From positions 1-64,000 of the forward strand of contig NZ_JBHSRF010000035.1 in NCBI RefSeq assembly GCF_042658925.1: a stretch of DNA of 64,000 bases, read 5' to 3'. Below the pieces are notes generated by a model. That model saw only the letters and a list, made by a program, of their open reading frames with translations, was not told where the DNA came from and did not search any database. The stretch is from Sphaerisporangium aureirubrum (GTDB lineage Bacteria > Actinomycetota > Actinomycetes > Streptosporangiales > Streptosporangiaceae). This document shows, one piece after another, positions 41,429 to 49,334 of this stretch (the stretch's first letter is position 1; each line of letters opens with the position of its first letter). A program made the translations under genes and the position numbers.

Positions 41429-42357
41429 GCGCGGCCGTCGAGGTCGGGGCGGATCGCGACGTGGTCGGCCTCCAGCGCCAGCCGCACCCGCCTGGTCATC
41501 GCCAGCGCCTCGCGGTAGTCGCGCGGCACCTGTACCCGCCCGGCCCGGTCCATCACGGCGTACTCCTCGGCGATCACGTGGGTGCCGCCGTCGTCGCGGG
41601 TGGCGGTGCGGCGCAGCACCTCGCTGCTGGTGCGCCCGTCGCGGATCGCGACGGTCCGCTCGACCTGGCCGCTGACCTCGGGGTCGTGGGTCACCACGAC
41701 GACCGTGACACCGAGCTGCTTGTTGACGTTGCGCAACGCCCCGAAGACCTCGGCGGAGGTGGCGGTGTCCAGCTCGCCGGTCGGCTCGTCGGCCAGCAGG
41801 ACCCGGGGCTCGTTGGCGAGGGCCACCGCGATGGCGACCCGCATCTGCTGCCCGCCGGACAGCTGCGCGGGACGCCGGTCGGCGCAGTCGCCGACGCCGA
41901 GGGTGTCCAGCAGCTCGGCGGCGCGGGCGCGGCGGACGCGGGCCGGGGTGCGGGTCGCCGTCATCGGCAGGTCGACCATCTGCCGCGCGGTGAGGTAGGG
42001 CAGGAGGTTGGCGGCCGTCTGCTGCCGGACGAACCCGACGGTGTGCCGCCGGTAGTGCACGCGGTCGGCGCGGGACATCGCCAGGAGGTTCCACCGGTCG
42101 ACGCGCGCCCGTCCCGCGGTGGGCGCGTCGATCCCGGCGAGGATGGACAACAACGTCGACTTGCCCGAGCCGGACGCCCCGACGATGGCGACCATCTCGC
42201 CGCCGTCCACCATCAGGTCCAGCCCCTGCAGCGCCTGCACCTCGACCGATCCGGACTGGTAGATGCGTACCAGGCTCTCGCAGACGATCAGCGAATCCCG
42301 TCCGAACTCAGGCGCCTTCTGAGGCGGCTGCGGCAGGGACAGCGGTGTTATGGACAT
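41425..42357 (-). CDS. MacB/LolD-type ABC ATPase with an AbrB-like C-terminal extension
   Basis: 310 residues, about 70 longer than a normal LolD-type subunit. Walker A GASGSGKST, signature LSGGQQMRVAIAVAL, Walker B VLLADEPTGELD, H-loop VTHDP. The extension (about 240-310) includes VMDRAGRVQVPRDYREAL and ALEADHVAIRPD, which looks like the swapped-hairpin SpoVT/AbrB fold (DxxGRVxxP). It is first in the four-gene operon. The tail could dimerise, bind DNA or sense substrate; this is inference. Confidence 0.85.
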   Translation of the reverse strand: MSITPLSLPQPPQKAPEFGRDSLIVCESLVRIYQSGSVEVQALQGLDLMVDGGEMVAIVGASGSGKSTLLSILAGIDAPTAGRARVDRWNLLAMSRADRVHYRRHTVGFVRQQTAANLLPYLTARQMVDLPMTATRTPARVRRARAAELLDTLGVGDCADRRPAQLSGGQQMRVAIAVALANEPRVLLADEPTGELDTATSAEVFGALRNVNKQLGVTVVVVTHDPEVSGQVERTVAIRDGRTSSEVLRRTATRDDGGTHVIAEEYAVMDRAGRVQVPRDYREALAMTRRVRLALEADHVAIRPDLDGRA

Positions 42358-42490
42358 CCCCCTCCTCCGGTCCGGCCTCGGGCCAGAACTGTATAGCCCT
42401 CGTCCGCGCGGGCGCTATCGGGCTTCCGTCCCGCGAAAGACCTCCCTGCCCGGAGCGCTCAACGCCGATTCGCGGGGTAGTCGTCGCGGT

Positions 42491-43411
42491 ATGCCTACCA
42501 AGGTCGCGGTCATCGCGCATCAGAAGAAGACGCTCGGCGGCGGGCTCGACCGCCTCAGGGTGGCCCTATCCGAGTACGACGTGGGCGAGCTGCTCTGGTA
42601 CGAGGTGCCGAAGAGCAAGAAGGCGCCGAAGAAGGCGAAGAAGGCGTTGAAGAAGGGCGCCGAGCTGGTCTTCGTCTGGGGCGGCGACGGGATGGTGCAG
42701 CGTTGCGCCGACGCCATGGCGGGGTCCGGGGTGCCGATGGCCATCCTCCCGGCGGGGACGGGGAACCTCTTCGCGGGGAACATGGGCGTCCCGGAGGATC
42801 TCGACGAGAGCGTGCGGATCGGCTTCGAGGGGCGGCACAGGAAGCTGGACCTCGGGGTGCTGAACGGTGAGCACTTCGCGGTCATGGCCGGTGCCGGGTT
42901 CGAGGCCGAGATGATGGCCGACGTCGACGGCGCCGCCAAGGGCAAGCTCGGCCGCCTCGCGTACTTCCGGGCCGCGGTCCGGCACGTCGGGGGGTCGCCG
43001 GTGCCGATGGAGATCGAGATCGACGGCGTGACGTGGTTCAAGGAGGAGGCGAGCTGCCTGATGCTCGGCAACGTCGGCACGATCACCGGCGGCATCGAGG
43101 CCTTCGACGACGCCCGTCCCGACGACGGCTGGCTGGAGGTGGGGGTCTCCACCGCCAAGGGCCCGATCCAGTGGGCGCGGGTGTTCGGCACGATGGCGAC
43201 GGGCCGCTCCGAGGACTCCCCCTTCCTCCGGATCACCAGGGCGAGGGAGGTCACGGCGAGGTTCGCCACCGCGCTGACCTACGAGCTGGACGGCGGCGAC
43301 CGCGACGCCACGACCGAGCTGAAGGCGACGGTCGCGCCGGGCGCGCTCACCCTTTGCGTCCCCGAGCACGCCGGGCCCCGGGACGCGCCGGAGGAGAGCA
43401 CGGCCGGGTAG
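42491..43411 (+). CDS. Diacylglycerol/sphingosine kinase-like lipid kinase
   Basis: 306 residues of the DAGK catalytic family. VAVIAHQKKTLGGGLDRL at the start, the nucleotide loop VWGGDGMVQRCADA (GGDGT in most members, Met here), then ILPAGTGNLFAGNMG and LGVLNGEHFAVMAGAGFEA. Such enzymes phosphorylate diacylglycerol or related lipids at the membrane. A lysine-rich stretch (KSKKAPKKAKKALKKG) after residue 40 may contact acidic lipids. ATG 42491; the upstream in-frame extension enters the divergent ABC promoter region. The Thr-to-Met change could weaken activity. Confidence 0.83.
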   Translation: MPTKVAVIAHQKKTLGGGLDRLRVALSEYDVGELLWYEVPKSKKAPKKAKKALKKGAELVFVWGGDGMVQRCADAMAGSGVPMAILPAGTGNLFAGNMGVPEDLDESVRIGFEGRHRKLDLGVLNGEHFAVMAGAGFEAEMMADVDGAAKGKLGRLAYFRAAVRHVGGSPVPMEIEIDGVTWFKEEASCLMLGNVGTITGGIEAFDDARPDDGWLEVGVSTAKGPIQWARVFGTMATGRSEDSPFLRITRAREVTARFATALTYELDGGDRDATTELKATVAPGALTLCVPEHAGPRDAPEESTAG

Positions 43412-43517
43412 CGGCAAATCGAGTTGCGGGTCCGCCGCCCCGGCGGGTAGAACTCGGGCACCGGACACGAGCGTCCGTGCCACGCGGCACGCACCGAGCA
43501 CGAAAGGAGGGCAGGCG

Positions 43518-43571
43518 ATGACCAGTGAGTCCATCGAGCGCCGGCCCTCCCGGGCGGACCTGAACCGCTGA
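43518..43571 (+). CDS. 17-residue open frame with strong ribosome-binding site (possible leader peptide)
   Basis: ATG at 43518 is preceded by GAAAGGAGG at ideal spacing and encodes MTSESIERRPSRADLNR before TGA. It ends 40 bp before the TTG start of the GNAT gene, which has its own AAGGAG. The peptide is Arg/Ser-rich with no known motif. A leader peptide that couples translation, or a small functional peptide, are both possible. Confidence 0.4.
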   Translation: MTSESIERRPSRADLNR

Positions 43572-43611
43572 CCCGGGGGCGGCCACTGCGCTAACTCGCA
43601 AGGAGAGCGTC

Positions 43612-44559
43612 TTGACCGCAGCAGTACCGCAGTACCCTCTCGGCCTGACCGTCCGCCCGATCACCGGGGCGGACGAGGCCGGGCTGTTCAACGAGCTTGC
43701 CTACGCATTCAACGACGAGATCGCCGACGACCTGAGCACCGGTCGCCGCAGGCCCGAGTGGCTCTGGGTCGCCCTGCACCAGGGGCGGGTCGTGGCCCGG
43801 GCCGGCTGGTGGTGCCGCCCCGGTGACCGGGAACCCCTCCTGTTCGACGTCTTCGACTGCGCCGAAGGCCACGAGGCCGCGGGCCGCGCGCTGCTGGAGA
43901 CGGCACTGGCCGCGGTCGTCCCCGAGGGCGCCAGGCCGCCGCAGTACGTGCGTTTCGTCCCCGGCGGCTGGCGGGACGACCCCGCCGTACGGCCGGTCGT
44001 CGACACCTTGGTCACGCTCGTCGAGGGCCAGGGGGCCAAGCTCTTCGTGGAGCGCCTGCGCTACCAGTGGAACCCCGGCACGGCTCTCGCGGCCCCGGAC
44101 GAGCGGCTGACGTTCCGGCCGGTCACCGGCCGGGAAGAGCTGGTCGCCCTGATGACCGAGATCCTCGACGGCACGCTGGACGCGCACAGCCGGCGCGACC
44201 TGCTGACCATGACACCCCGCCAGGCGGCGGAGGAGCAGTACGAGGACGAGATGACCAAGTACGCCACCCCCCGCGACTGGTGGCGCGTCGCCGTCCTGCC
44301 CGGCGGCGAGCCCGTGGGCTTCGTCATCGCCGCGAAGAACAGCTACAACGCGATCATCGCCTACATCGGCGTACGCCCCGCCCACCGCGGCCACGGCTAC
44401 GTCGACGCGCTGCTCACCGAAGGCACCCGCATCCTCGCCGAGACCGGCGTCCCACGCATCCGCGCCGCCACCGACCTCGGCAACACCCCTATGGCGGCCG
44501 CCTTCGCACGCGCGGGCTACGACAACTACGAGCGCGAGATCCACTACGCCTGGTCCTGA
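43612..44559 (+). CDS. GNAT-family N-acetyltransferase
   Basis: 315 residues. The C-terminal half carries the acetyl-CoA binding signature YIGVRPAHRGHGYVDALL near 244-261 and DLGNTPMAAAFARAGY near 286-301. The N-terminal half has a second, degenerate GNAT-like fold (LTVRPITGADEAGLF). The start is TTG 43612 with AAGGAG six bases upstream; no in-frame ATG is suitable. Substrate unknown; double-GNAT proteins of this kind act on amines of small molecules. Confidence 0.82.
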   Translation: MTAAVPQYPLGLTVRPITGADEAGLFNELAYAFNDEIADDLSTGRRRPEWLWVALHQGRVVARAGWWCRPGDREPLLFDVFDCAEGHEAAGRALLETALAAVVPEGARPPQYVRFVPGGWRDDPAVRPVVDTLVTLVEGQGAKLFVERLRYQWNPGTALAAPDERLTFRPVTGREELVALMTEILDGTLDAHSRRDLLTMTPRQAAEEQYEDEMTKYATPRDWWRVAVLPGGEPVGFVIAAKNSYNAIIAYIGVRPAHRGHGYVDALLTEGTRILAETGVPRIRAATDLGNTPMAAAFARAGYDNYEREIHYAWS

Positions 44560-44796
44560 ACACGTCCCCGGCGCGGCGGCGTCCGCCGCCGCGCCGTTCC
44601 CCTGACACCGTGGGCACCCTCGCCGGGGGACGGTCCATAACACGGTAGTAGGGGAGAACTGGCGTATCCCCGGGGCGGCTCGCCGAGGTTACGTTGGCGG
44701 GAGCCCTACCCGAGGACTCCGTCGATCACCGGCACACCCCGCCGATGATCCTTTCGGCGCGCCTCGCGGTGGTCACCCCCGACCGAGGAGACCCCG

Positions 44797-45369
44797 ATGC
44801 GCTTCCCAAGGTTCCTCCGCTCCCTCTCGGCCCTGCTTCTGGGACTGGCCTTCCTGGCCACCGTGTCGCCCGCGCCGGCGTCCGCGCACACCGCCGTCGC
44901 GGTGCGCGTGCTGCGGTACGACGCCAGCCGGGCCGCCGAGTTCCGCACCGTGGTGGACCAGGCCGCACAGGTCTGGAACGCGAGCGTCACCAACGTACGG
45001 CTCGTGGCGGGCACGCCCGCCGACTTCGTGGTGCTCGCCGACAACAACTGGCCCCGCGCGCAGGTCACCGGCCTGGGCCGCGGCACCATCTGGATGGGCA
45101 GGGAGGCGACCGCCCAGGGCTACTACCCCCTGCGCATCGCCACCCACGAAATGGGCCACATCCTCGGCCTCCCCGACCGCCGCACCGGCCGCTGCACCGA
45201 CCTGATGTCCGGTTCCAGCGCCCCCGTCAGCTGCACCAACGCCAACCCCAGCTCCGCCGAGCGCACCCAGGTCAACGCGAACTTCGCCGACTCCGCCCCC
45301 TTCGCCGAGTTCGACAAGCTCTACGTCGACCGCCCGGACACCGCCGGCAGCCTGGTCCCGGCACCGTAA
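44797..45369 (+). CDS. Snapalysin-like secreted zinc metalloprotease (M7)
   Basis: 190 residues. A Sec signal ends ASAHT near 31. The zinc site is HEMGHILGLPD with His117, Glu118, His121 and Asp127, the HExxHxxGxxD form of the snapalysin family from streptomycetes. Cysteines flanking GRCTDLMSG and VSCTNANP should form the family disulfide. Start ATG with GGAGA upstream. It probably degrades extracellular protein. The gap before it (44560-44796) holds no other gene. Confidence 0.9.
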   Translation: MRFPRFLRSLSALLLGLAFLATVSPAPASAHTAVAVRVLRYDASRAAEFRTVVDQAAQVWNASVTNVRLVAGTPADFVVLADNNWPRAQVTGLGRGTIWMGREATAQGYYPLRIATHEMGHILGLPDRRTGRCTDLMSGSSAPVSCTNANPSSAERTQVNANFADSAPFAEFDKLYVDRPDTAGSLVPAP

Positions 45370-45464
45370 CGGAGGTCACCGGCGCCCCCGGAGTTCCGTC
45401 CCGCGCGGCCGGGAGTCCGGGGGCGCCGCCATGGGCGGGGAAGGTCCCGCCGCGCTCGCCGGAG

Positions 45465-45477
45465 CTGAAACTTTCAG
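45465..45477 (+). promoter_or_regulatory. Perfect CTGAAACTTTCAG palindrome
   Basis: A 13-bp dyad 201 bp before the ATG of the CBM2-like gene, in a 309-bp gap (45370-45678) that otherwise shows no gene. It matches the GAAANTTTC sites before the GH30 and GH54 genes. Confidence 0.6.
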
Positions 45478-45678
45478 GTCGTTGGACCGTTTCCGAGCTG
45501 CCCCAATGCGGGTGGAGGAAGCGGGGAGGGGCGGCTGTTGACAGCGGGCGTGGGGCGGCTGACGATCCAGCTCAAGCCGCTCCGCTCCCGCCCGGTCGTC
45601 CGGGCAGGTGAGACGTGCGGTCCGGAACGTCGACCCGGACCCCGAGCGTCCACTTCCTCACGGCCGGAAGGGCAGACC

Positions 45679-46095
45679 ATGCGACTTCTCAAGCGTCTCG
45701 CGGGCATCGGCACGGCGGGGCTGCTGGCGACCGCCCTGTGGGGTGGCACCGCGCACGCCATGGGGCCCCTGGCGAGGTTCTCCTGCGACGTGGACCTGAC
45801 CACGGCCAGCTCGTGGCCCACGGGGTGGGTCGGGGGCATCACCATCAACAACACCGGGACCGAGCCTTTCTCCGGGTGGGTGCTCCAGTTCGAGCTCGCC
45901 GCCGGGCAGAGCGTGAGCTCGGCCTGGGTCGGAACCCTCACCCAGGCGCTGCCGATCGTGCAGGTGAGGGCCCCCGTCTGGGCCAGCGGCATCGCCGCGG
46001 GGAGCTGGGCCGAGATCGGCTACGTCCTCATCCACACCGGCGTGAGCGACCCGCCGCGGAACTTCACCCTGAACGGCGTGGCCTGCACCATCTGA
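45679..46095 (+). CDS. Secreted stand-alone CBM2-like protein
   Basis: 138 residues. A signal peptide ends AHAMG near 28; the mature part is one beta-sandwich with Cys36 and Cys136 at its ends as in CBM2. GWVGGITINNTGTEPFSGWVLQF, AGQSVSSAWVGTLTQ and FTLNGVACT align with family 2 cellulose- or xylan-binding modules. No catalytic domain is attached. Some usual surface tryptophans are replaced, so the ligand is uncertain. Start ATG 45679 with GGAAGGG upstream. Preceded by a GAAACTTTC dyad. Confidence 0.75.
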   Translation: MRLLKRLAGIGTAGLLATALWGGTAHAMGPLARFSCDVDLTTASSWPTGWVGGITINNTGTEPFSGWVLQFELAAGQSVSSAWVGTLTQALPIVQVRAPVWASGIAAGSWAEIGYVLIHTGVSDPPRNFTLNGVACTI

Positions 46096-46484
46096 GACGG
46101 CCCCACCTGGTACCGGCCGCCCGTGACGGGCGGCCGATGACTTCACGCGGCGTTCCCCAAAACCGCGGCTACACCCTTCCCGCTGAGTTTCCGCCTGCTT
46201 TCTGACGGGCGCAGGCCGGCGCCTCTCGGTGATCACAGCGGCGCGTCCGTGGAAGTTACATGCCCACGAGTCCCGGATAAGGCTCCCACGAGCCAGATCC
46301 GGCCCCTCATTTGACACTAGCGTTTACCGCCGTCATCAAATCGTCCTACGTTCCGCTACGGACCGCGAACGTCGACGGAGGGGGCCAGGCCCGCCCGCAC
46401 CTCGCCAAGGCACGAATCCACGCCTCGAAATCCGAGAAAAGGAGTTCTCGCCTAAAACTCAGCCGAATGCCCTGAAACCGGCGT

Positions 46485-46498
46485 TGTTAGCGCCAACA
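46485..46498 (+). promoter_or_regulatory. LacI-type operator TGTTAGCGCCAACA
   Basis: A 14-bp near-palindrome (one mismatched pair) 43 bp before the ATG of the broken CBM2 gene. It resembles TGTGAGCGCTAACA before the GH54 gene. The surrounding gap 46096-46541 holds no gene; TTGACA at 46310 is a possible -35 hexamer without a good -10. Confidence 0.5.
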
Positions 46499-46541
46499 TC
46501 CGATCGTGAATCCATGGAAGTACACAGTTGAGGGAGAGGCG

Positions 46542-46915
46542 ATGCGCCTATCTCGGTTACGTCTATTAGTCGCGGCCATTGTTTCGGTGGCGGCGGCCGT
46601 CACGGTCGGCGCGGTCCTGCCGGCCGTGCACGCCGCGGCGGCCGGGTGCCGGGTCACCTACACGGTGAGCTCGCAGTGGCAGGGGGGTTTCGGGGCCGAC
46701 GTCAGCCTGACCAACACCGGACCTGCTTCCTGGCAGGCGCCACCGGCCCGCAGCTGACCGACGACCTCGCCAGGCAGGCCGCCGCCGACTCCACGCGGAA
46801 CGTGACCTACGGCGGCACGTTCCGCCTCCGCCCCAACGAGGTTCAGGACGGCTGCCACGCCAACACGACGGGCCAGCAGTCGCTCGGCAGGCAGGTCATC
46901 GGGTTCTGGGGCTGA
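46542..46915 (+). pseudogene. Broken CBM2 - carbohydrate esterase gene (internal deletion and frameshift)
   Basis: ATG 46542 (GGGAGAGG upstream) encodes a signal peptide and the first part of a CBM2 (GCRVTYTVSSQWQGGFGADV), nearly identical to the GH54 protein. The frame then runs off the family after NTG and stops at 46757. From about 46725 the +2 frame resumes family-like sequence, CFLAGATGPQLTDDLARQ then NEVQDGCHANTTGQQSLG, and stops at 46915. That second part looks like the C-terminal end of an SGNH/sialate-O-acetylesterase-type enzyme with its catalytic His. So most of a CBM2-esterase was lost and the ends were joined out of frame. Confidence 0.7.
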
Positions 46916-46975
46916 CACTCGATCCCGCCGGCCGATCTGTTCGCAGGTGCGAACGCTCCCGCGGGGCGGAGGGCG

Positions 46976-48004
46976 TCACCGCACGCGGGCCGGGCTCGTC
47001 GATTCCCTGATGACGAGGTCGACGGCGAGGTCCAGCCGGATCGGCGCCAGGCTCGGGTCCTCGATGACGGTGTTGAGCACGCGGATGCTCTCGGCGGCCA
47101 TCTCCTCGAGGGGCTGGTGGACGGTCGTCAGGGCGGGTGCCGCGGTGACGGCGGCGTCGAGGTCGTCGTAGCCGACGACCGAGACGTCCTCCGGGACGCG
47201 CAGGCCGCGCTCGACGCACGCCTCCAGGACTCCGAGCGCCTGGAGGTCGTTGCCGGCCACGAACGCGGTCGGCGGGTCCGGCAGGTCGAGCAGGGCGTGC
47301 GCGGCGCGGCGCGCCGGGGGGAACTGGAAGGGGAGCGAACGGCGGAGCGCGCGCTCGGGGCGGATCCCGGCGTCGCGCAAAGCGGCCAGGTAGCCGCCGA
47401 AGCGGGCCTGGCAGCAGGTCATGTGGAGCGGTCCCGACAGAAGCGCGATGCGTCTGTGGCCGAGGCCCGTGAGGTGGCCGGTCGCCATCGCTCCCCCGCG
47501 CCATTGGGTCGCGCCCACCGCGTTCATCTCCGGCGGGGAGTCGCCGATGGTGTCGACGACCACGGTCGGGATGCGGGCCAGCGCCAGCCGTCCGGCGACC
47601 TCCGGCGGGACGGGGGAGACCGCCAGGACGATGCCCCTCGGCCGGTGCGTGATCAGGTTTTCGAGCCAGCCGAGGTCCGCGCCGACGTGGTTCACCGTGA
47701 GGGAGAACGGGGAGTCGCGGATCATGCTCCAGAAGCCGCGCAGGAGCGGCGCGTTGACCGCGTTCACGATGGCGCCGAACACGACCTCGATCGCCTCCGT
47801 GCGCGGCCTGCGCCGGTGCCACTCGTATCCCGTCGCGCCCACCGCCGCGAGGACGCGCCGGCGAACCGCGTCCGACACCCCCGGCCGCTCGTTGAGAACC
47901 TTCGACACGACGCTCTGCGAGACGTTCGCGACCTCCGCCACCGTCACCATCCGCACGGCCGTCCCGGGGCGCGCCGCCTTCCCCCGGGGCCTGTCTACGC
48001 TCAT
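46976..48004 (-). CDS. LacI-family repressor (second of tandem pair)
   Basis: 342 residues. HTH near 18-45 (MVTVAEVANVSQSVVSKVLNERPGVS) and a periplasmic-binding-type sugar domain (GNDLQALGVLEACVERGLRVPEDVSVVGYDD). Two differences from its neighbour, SQSVVSK against SVPTVSR in the recognition helix, suggest different or overlapping operators. Its ATG overlaps the upstream lacI-like stop (ATGA), so both are made together. Probable role: sugar-relieved repression of the surrounding glycosidase genes. Confidence 0.88.
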   Translation of the reverse strand: MSVDRPRGKAARPGTAVRMVTVAEVANVSQSVVSKVLNERPGVSDAVRRRVLAAVGATGYEWHRRRPRTEAIEVVFGAIVNAVNAPLLRGFWSMIRDSPFSLTVNHVGADLGWLENLITHRPRGIVLAVSPVPPEVAGRLALARIPTVVVDTIGDSPPEMNAVGATQWRGGAMATGHLTGLGHRRIALLSGPLHMTCCQARFGGYLAALRDAGIRPERALRRSLPFQFPPARRAAHALLDLPDPPTAFVAGNDLQALGVLEACVERGLRVPEDVSVVGYDDLDAAVTAAPALTTVHQPLEEMAAESIRVLNTVIEDPSLAPIRLDLAVDLVIRESTSPARVR

Positions 48005-49023
48005 GGCGTCCCGCCTTCCCTGGGTGGGGCGGTGCTCTCCCGCACGACGAGCGACGTCCCGAGCTCGACCCTGCGTGCCCGCGCCGATCCGCGCCGGGAC
48101 TGCTCCTGGACGATGAGACGCACGGCCTCGGCCGCCATCTCCGCCATGGGCTGGCGGACCGTCGTGAGCGGAGGGGCGAGCATCGCGCAGATCGCCGCGT
48201 CGTCGAACCCGACGACGGAGAGGTCGTCAGGCACGCGTAACCCTCGCCGGAGAGCGGCTTGGTACACCCCCGCGGCCTGCACGTCCGAGCCGGCGAAGAT
48301 GGCGGTGGGTGCGGCGGAGAGGTCGAGCAACGCTCCACCGTGCTCGGCGCCCGCCGCGACCGTGAAGTCGCCGTACCGGATGCAGGCCGGATACGGGGCG
48401 ACCCGGAACTCCCGGTGCGCGGCCAGGTATCCCTCGTACCGCTCCCGCGTGCACCGCATGCCGCGCGGCCCGCCCACGAAGCCGATGCGCCGGTGGCCGA
48501 TCTCGAGCAGGTGCCGGGTCCCCGCCGCGCCACCGGACCAGTTGGTCACGCCGACGGTCGGGATCGCCAGGTCGCTGGAGCCGACCGGATCGAGCAGCAC
48601 GAGCGGCACCGGCAGCTCCGCCAGCACGGCGATCTCGTCGTGGCTCACCTTCGACAGGGCGAACAGGATGCCGTCCGACGGCCGGGAGCGCCGCGCGTGC
48701 GCCCACTCGCCGACCTGGAACCGCGGATGGCTCGTCACGGTGAGCGCCAGCGTGCACCCGGCGGCGAAGGCGGCACGCTCGGCGCCGGCGACGAGGTCCC
48801 CCGCCCACGCCGGGCCGGTGCTCGTGAGGAAGAGGTCGATGACCCTGCCGCGTCCCCGCCTGTGCTCCTTAGGGATCACGTATCCGGTGACGCGCACCGC
48901 CTCCGTGACGCGTCTGCGCGTCTCCTCGGAGATGTCGGGCTTTCCGGCGAGCACCCGGGAGACCGTCGGCACCGAGACGCCGGCGACCTTCGCGACCGTC
49001 GCCATGGTGGGTCCCGCCGCCAT
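48001..49023 (-). CDS. LacI-family repressor (first of tandem pair)
   Basis: 340 residues. The HTH ATVAKVAGVSVPTVSRVLAGKPDISEETR near 8-36 has the VSxxTVSR recognition helix that reads AGCGCT-type operators in actinomycete sugar regulators. The effector domain contains FAGSDVQAAGVYQAALRRGLRVPDDLSVVGFDD. ATG 49023 with GGGAGG upstream. Divergent from the GH42 beta-galactosidase across 311 bp; a likely galactoside- or arabinoside-responsive repressor. Confidence 0.9.
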   Translation of the reverse strand: MAAGPTMATVAKVAGVSVPTVSRVLAGKPDISEETRRRVTEAVRVTGYVIPKEHRRGRGRVIDLFLTSTGPAWAGDLVAGAERAAFAAGCTLALTVTSHPRFQVGEWAHARRSRPSDGILFALSKVSHDEIAVLAELPVPLVLLDPVGSSDLAIPTVGVTNWSGGAAGTRHLLEIGHRRIGFVGGPRGMRCTRERYEGYLAAHREFRVAPYPACIRYGDFTVAAGAEHGGALLDLSAAPTAIFAGSDVQAAGVYQAALRRGLRVPDDLSVVGFDDAAICAMLAPPLTTVRQPMAEMAAEAVRLIVQEQSRRGSARARRVELGTSLVVRESTAPPREGGTP

Positions 49024-49152
49024 GCCCCACCTCCCTTCCGGAGATCGTCGCGACCCCGGCCCGGGTTCCGCAACTTACCGCAACTCCCGGCCGAATATTC
49101 TCCCGCGATTCCATGCAACAACGGCCTGAGCGGCTGACTCGCCCGCGTCTCA

Positions 49153-49181
49153 TTGACGCTCGATATCGCCCTGCCTAGCAT
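49153..49181 (+). promoter_or_regulatory. Promoter of the GH42 gene
   Basis: TTGACG (49153-49158) and TAGCAT (49176-49181) are spaced exactly 17 bp. The predicted transcript has a leader of about 145 nt before the GTG. The remaining gap 49024-49334 shows no gene. Confidence 0.6.
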
Positions 49182-49324
49182 CCCAGGCAGCAACGCGAGG
49201 CAGACGTACACGGCCAGCCACGACCGCCCGACCATCACGCCCGGTCCTCCCCTGGGCATCGCCGATCGCTTCATCATCCCCGCTCGTCGTCCTTCGGCAT
49301 GCGCAAGCACCCGCATCACCACAG

Positions 49325-49332
49325 GAGCGCTC
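49325..49332 (+). promoter_or_regulatory. GAGCGCTC core overlapping the GH42 ribosome-binding site
   Basis: The 8-bp palindrome GAGCGCTC lies within AGGAGCGCTCACGTG, just before the GTG of the GH42 gene. AGCGCT is the centre of LacI-type operators such as the site before GH54. A repressor bound here would block transcription far downstream of the start, as a roadblock. Confidence 0.45.
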
Positions 49333-49334
49333 AC

